Both the position numbers and the translations under genes were made by a program. A model generated the notes under the pieces. It was not told the origin of the DNA, did not search any database, and saw nothing but the letters and a program-made list of their open reading frames with translations. DNA of 64,000 nucleotides from Podocnemis expansa (lineage: Eukaryota; Chordata; Testudines; Podocnemididae), in contig ML682014.1 of NCBI GenBank assembly GCA_007922195.1, positions 807,027-871,026 on the forward strand, read 5' to 3'. Below are positions 60,914 through 64,000 of the stretch, one piece after another (positions within the stretch are counted from its first letter, which is position 1; every line of letters starts with the position of its first letter).

Positions 60914-61394
60914 AGCGGCCTGGGCCCAATCCAACCCCTGCTGCCGCTGCCAGGCAGCCCTGCTGACTTGGAGCAGGGCTGGAGATTTATGAGGCTTGTG
61001 CCCTGCGGGCCCAGTGGCAGTGAGGCGTAAGTATCACTTTTGTTCTTCCGATTTTATTTAATACATGGACTTTTCTACCTAGGCATTCATGCACTTTTTT
61101 TTTTAAACTCCAAAAGATAGATGGTAATGAGTATGTGTGTATGCGCATGTATGCATTGAACTCACAGAATTTGAGAACAGCATCTATCAAATAGTTTCTG
61201 AAATATTTAAAACAATCCTAGCTTTAATAAACTAGAAGTCCAAAAGATCAGACATGCAGATATTGCATGAGTTGGGAATTACTTGTTTAATCCTGATACA
61301 TTGTTATTTTTACATAAACTGTTTATCTGAATTTTATGGCGGGGGGGAGGGATATGATAGGGGCTGAGGTAAGATATGATTGCTCTCCCTAATA
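60096..61394. other. Non-coding block with a long microsatellite
   Basis: Unique-looking, no gene. It contains the CT/CA microsatellite annotated next, plus a G-run at 61,340-61,349. Overlapping frames at 60,215-60,462 lack domains. Confidence 0.5.
60846..60910. repeat. Compound microsatellite (CT)n(CA)n
   Basis: About 15 CT units (60,846-60,876) pass directly into about 17 AC units (60,877-60,910). It is uninterrupted and therefore likely polymorphic in length. It generates artificial Ser-Leu/His-Thr frames on the plus strand and Arg-Glu/Cys-Val frames on the minus strand. Confidence 0.97.
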
Positions 61395-61945
61395 CATCAG
61401 ACGGACAAATACCAGGGTGGGGGAGGAATTATTTAAGTTCACCACCAATGTGAACACAAGGGAAATGGATATAAACTGTCCACAAGGAAGTTTAGACTTG
61501 AAATTAGAGGTAGGTTTCTAACCATCAGAGGAGCGAAGTTCTGGAATAGTCTTCTGAAGGGAGCTGTGGAGACAAAAAAAACTTAGCTGGCTTCAAAACT
61601 AAGCTGGATAAATTTATGGAGGGGATGATATGTTAGGACATCCTAATATGGCAATTAACTGATTTTTGACTACTAGTGGTCAATATGCCAGTGGCTTGTG
61701 ATGTGATGTTAGATGGGGTGGGTCCTGAGTTAGCATAGAGAATTCTTTTTGGGTTTCTGGCTGGTGAGCATTTCCTACATGCTCAGGGATTAGTTGGTCA
61801 TCATATCTGGGGTGATGATATTTTTCCCCTAGTACAGACTGGCAGAGGCCCTGCGTGTTTTTTGGCTTCCCCAATAGTCTGGGTCATGAGTCACTTGCCA
61901 GTGGCTTCTCTGTACCCTGAAGTCTTTAAAAATCTATGAATCCAC
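61395..61945 (+). mobile_element. CR1 LINE 3' end fragment
   Basis: The coding end survives as words for the CR1 C-terminus (gacttgaaattagaggtagg, ttctaaccatcagaggagcg, aagttctggaatagtcttct, actaagctggataaatttat). The untranslated end includes gactggcagaggccctgcgt, ttttttggcttccccaatag, tgagtcacttgccagtggct and tctctgtaccctgaagtctt. No intact frame. Different CR1 subfamily tail from that at 57.4 kb. Confidence 0.85.
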
Positions 61946-62898
61946 AAAGTATAACAAGCTGTGGCATCTTGGATTTTACTGGAATGATTCATATAACCCT
62001 TTGTTATGTGACAAAGTAGTGGATTTAGCCACCCATAATTTGGATAGGCCACCTTAATTTGCATCAGAGCATGTAGCCTTACCTGTAGGGACTTGACCCT
62101 CCCTGTCTCAGTTATTTAGTTGGGAATGTAAACAAACTGATTGACAATGAAACTGATAATGCCTCATCACCACGAGGACTGATCATTAACTAAACTGCTA
62201 CCTTCACAAATAATTATGCAGAACTTATAAGAAGTGTTAATTTACTTAATACGTTTTAATCAACCTGCTAATTAATTTGATGACTTGATATTAACCCACT
62301 TTCCTTTAATTAAATTTGTTTATAGTTATTTTATTTTCAGCTTTTGCTTATTTCGTTTAGTGAATAAAATATATAAAGTTGGAAAGTTGTGCAGTTCAGG
62401 ATTTTTTGTCCAAATGTCAGGTTTTGAACTGAGGCATCCTGAAGGCTATAAGAGGCAACTCTATAACTCACCCAGTCATGACATGTAGAACTGTCCTACT
62501 GTCCTCCCATTACTAATGCAAAGGTAGGAACACTGTTAGCTTTTGATAGTTAACTTATAGATTAATCATTTCTATAAATAAACAAAATGCCCTCCAGAAC
62601 ATTTGAGAGCCTACCTGTTGAATAGGATCTTGTCAGTGACAATGCTGAACAATTCCCCATAATAAATCTACTCCATACATAACTGGTGCCAGAACAGGAT
62701 CCAAGTTAGTTTCCAGAAGGAAATGTTTGATCCACAGAATAGGTTTATCATTTTTGTAAAGTTCTTTGTATTAGAGAGCTGGCAAGAAGATAACCACAAT
62801 TCCTGGCAATAATAAAAGTGACAGTCAAATCTTTGGCTTTGTAATTGGATGTCTTGCCCATGGGCTGGAGAGCCCAGGGCTAATCCAGACCACATAAT
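61946..62898. other. Non-coding block with a possible conserved AT-rich stretch
   Basis: No gene. 62,130-62,360 is repeat-free and homeodomain-site rich, described in the findings. The frames at 62285-62488 and 62668-62895 show no domain. Confidence 0.5.
62130..62360. other. Candidate conserved non-coding element
   Basis: A tight cluster of TAAT/ATTA and related cores in unbroken, non-repetitive sequence: tgatcattaactaaactgct, cacaaataattatgcagaac, gttaatttacttaatacgtt, cctgctaattaatttgatga, ctttaattaaatttgtttat. No open frame or repeat accounts for it. The label is an inference from texture only. Confidence 0.3.
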
Positions 62899-63356
62899 GG
62901 GTATGCCTACACTTGCAGTTTAGGTCAATTTAAGGATGCTTAAGTCAAACTAAATTACTCCATGTCCACACCAGGCTTTTATTAAGTCAGCTTGTCCCCA
63001 CCCTAGGTTGACTTAGGGTATTAAGTCAACCTAGGGCATCTACACAGGGTTTTAGGTTAATGTCACAAATTGACTTAGCTGTTAAGTCAACTTAACTACC
63101 CGTAATTCTTAAATTGACTTAAGGATCCCTTAAGTTGATTTGTTAACTTGACCTAAAACCCAGTGAAGATGCCCTAGGTTGACTTAATACCCTAAATCAA
63201 CCTAGGGTGGGGACAAGGGAGCTCCTCAGAACAAAGGAGCCACAGCTCCCTTCTCGCCTTTCTTAGTGGGGAGCCACAGTTCCCCACCATGTCTACACTT
63301 GAAAAGTTAAGTCAGCTTAACAGAGTCAACTTAACTTTTCAAGTGTAGACATACCC
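62899..63356. mobile_element. 458 bp inverted-repeat element with two nested hairpins
   Basis: Terminal inverted repeats gggtatgcctacacttg (62,899-62,915) and caagtgtagacataccc (63,340-63,356) differ at one of 17 bases. The trinucleotide AAT flanks both ends and may be a 3 bp target duplication. Inside, 62,991-63,077 and 63,131-63,217 are 87 bp inverted arms agreeing at about 78 positions by my hand count, around a 53 bp loop. The right terminus adds a separate perfect hairpin: 22 bp arms at 63,291-63,312 and 63,329-63,350 with a 16 bp loop. No transposase is encoded. The 3 bp duplication and GGG terminus would suit PIF/Harbinger, but the superfamily is uncertain. Confidence 0.8.
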
Positions 63357-63903
63357 AATAAGATGAGCCTCAACTCAGGCAAATCAGAAGATCTAACAGA
63401 AGTCATTTAGTAAGTTATCTGTGAGGTTTTTTTATCCCAGTGTAGATGTTAGATGTACACTTACAGGGGGCCAACAGTGGCAGGAAACTTGTAAAGTGAG
63501 CTCTGGCCACAAGTAATACTCAGTAAGCAGCCACACTGCTATATGTATAGAGTAGCCGCATCCCAGAAAAAAGAAAAATCCCTTTTCTGTAGTTCACTAA
63601 GAGTTTATGGAAGTTAGGCAGCCTGTTGTTTTTAATTTAACTATTTCACAATAAATTCAGATTGGTTCAGGCAAGCAATTTTGAAATATTGTTCACATTC
63701 TTTCAAAAGCTGTTTTTAAATCATATGGTGGATTCACTGTAGGAGTCCCTAGCCTAATGGCAAAATAAAAGTTGGTATTTTAAGGACCTATAACTCATTT
63801 ATTTAGAATCACTTTTCTTGAATTGCACTAGATTTAATCAGTGCTTTAATTTAAAGATGTGGAATGGTGCCACACACTTACTGGCATCTTGGGGGGATAA
63901 CAG
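63357..63903. other. Non-coding block, nothing recognised
   Basis: AT-rich spacer between the hairpin element and the possible exon at the window end. Confidence 0.45.
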
Positions 63904-64000
63904 CATGGCATTACCAAGAATCCCTCTGAAGATGATGGTGGTCCTGAACTGTCATATCAGTTAGAAAAACAATCCATCCTCCAGCAGCTTCAACAAGAAT
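63904..64000 (+). CDS. Possible coding exon start, truncated by window end, unidentified
   Basis: After an in-frame stop at 63,898-63,900 and a candidate acceptor AG at 63,902-63,903, the sequence stays open to the end of the window (32 codons). The product reads EDDGGPELSYQLEKQSILQQ around its middle, ending in LQQLQQE, which has the Glu/Gln/Leu-rich character of a coiled coil and codon texture unlike the surrounding AT-rich DNA. I do not recognise the protein. Against it: the tract before the AG is not pyrimidine-rich, the open length is short enough to arise by chance, and the downstream donor is outside the window. A second possible acceptor is the AG at 63,917-63,918, same frame. Confidence 0.3.

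Noticed and set aside
60700..61030. Frames with Ser-Leu, His-Thr, Arg-Glu and Cys-Val repeats
   Set aside because: Direct translation of the CT/CA microsatellite.

Overview
The window is 64 kb of AT-rich, repeat-laden vertebrate nuclear DNA. I found no convincing intact gene. The repeat content points to a sauropsid, most probably a turtle. It includes 5'-truncated CR1 LINEs with the diagnostic 3' end (one with the ATTCTRTG-type tail), old L2 LINE pieces, MIR/CORE-SINE pieces, Penelope-like (PLE) remnants with a GIY-YIG-proximal coding region, and several hAT-like or other inverted-repeat DNA elements. The species is an inference from repeats I recognise, not from a database search. The window is best read as intergenic DNA or part of a very long intron.

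Layout: 1-2.6 kb is unique-looking DNA, followed by a ~67 bp GC-rich minisatellite (2.62-2.91 kb). 2.9-9.6 kb is mostly featureless apart from a MIR-type SINE (6.5-6.8 kb). 9.6-10.8 kb holds a plus-strand CR1 with an RT remnant and an L2 3' tip. 11.2-12.6 kb holds a decayed minus-strand PLE. 12.9-26.8 kb contains many fold-back copies of PLE-type terminal sequence in otherwise unique DNA. 31.5-32.6 kb is a purine-rich unclassified block. 32.8-33.7 kb is a minus-strand CR1 split by a 589 bp hAT-like element with a near-perfect 8 bp target duplication. 37.9-38.4 kb is a GC-rich hAT-like insertion. 40.6-44.0 kb carries CR1 (minus), L2 (minus) and CR1 (plus). 49.45-50.39 kb is a TA-flanked inverted-repeat element whose C-rich core contains the only assembly gap (100 N). 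51.6-51.8 kb is another GC-rich insertion. 55.9-61.9 kb carries L2, CR1 and L2 3' ends. 62.9-63.36 kb is a 458 bp element with two nested hairpins. The last ~100 bp contain a short open segment that could be the start of a real exon.

There is no operon-like or pathway organisation. Coding signal is limited to decayed retroelement ORFs with frameshifts, stops or lost catalytic residues. I saw no CRISPR array, rRNA or cloverleaf tRNA, and recognised no viral or toxin gene. The most informative structures are the nested hAT-in-CR1 insertion, the PLE copy and its cluster of fold-back relatives, the 3' terminal composite hairpin element, and two AT-rich repeat-free stretches (58.75-59.17 and 62.13-62.36 kb) that look like candidate conserved non-coding elements.
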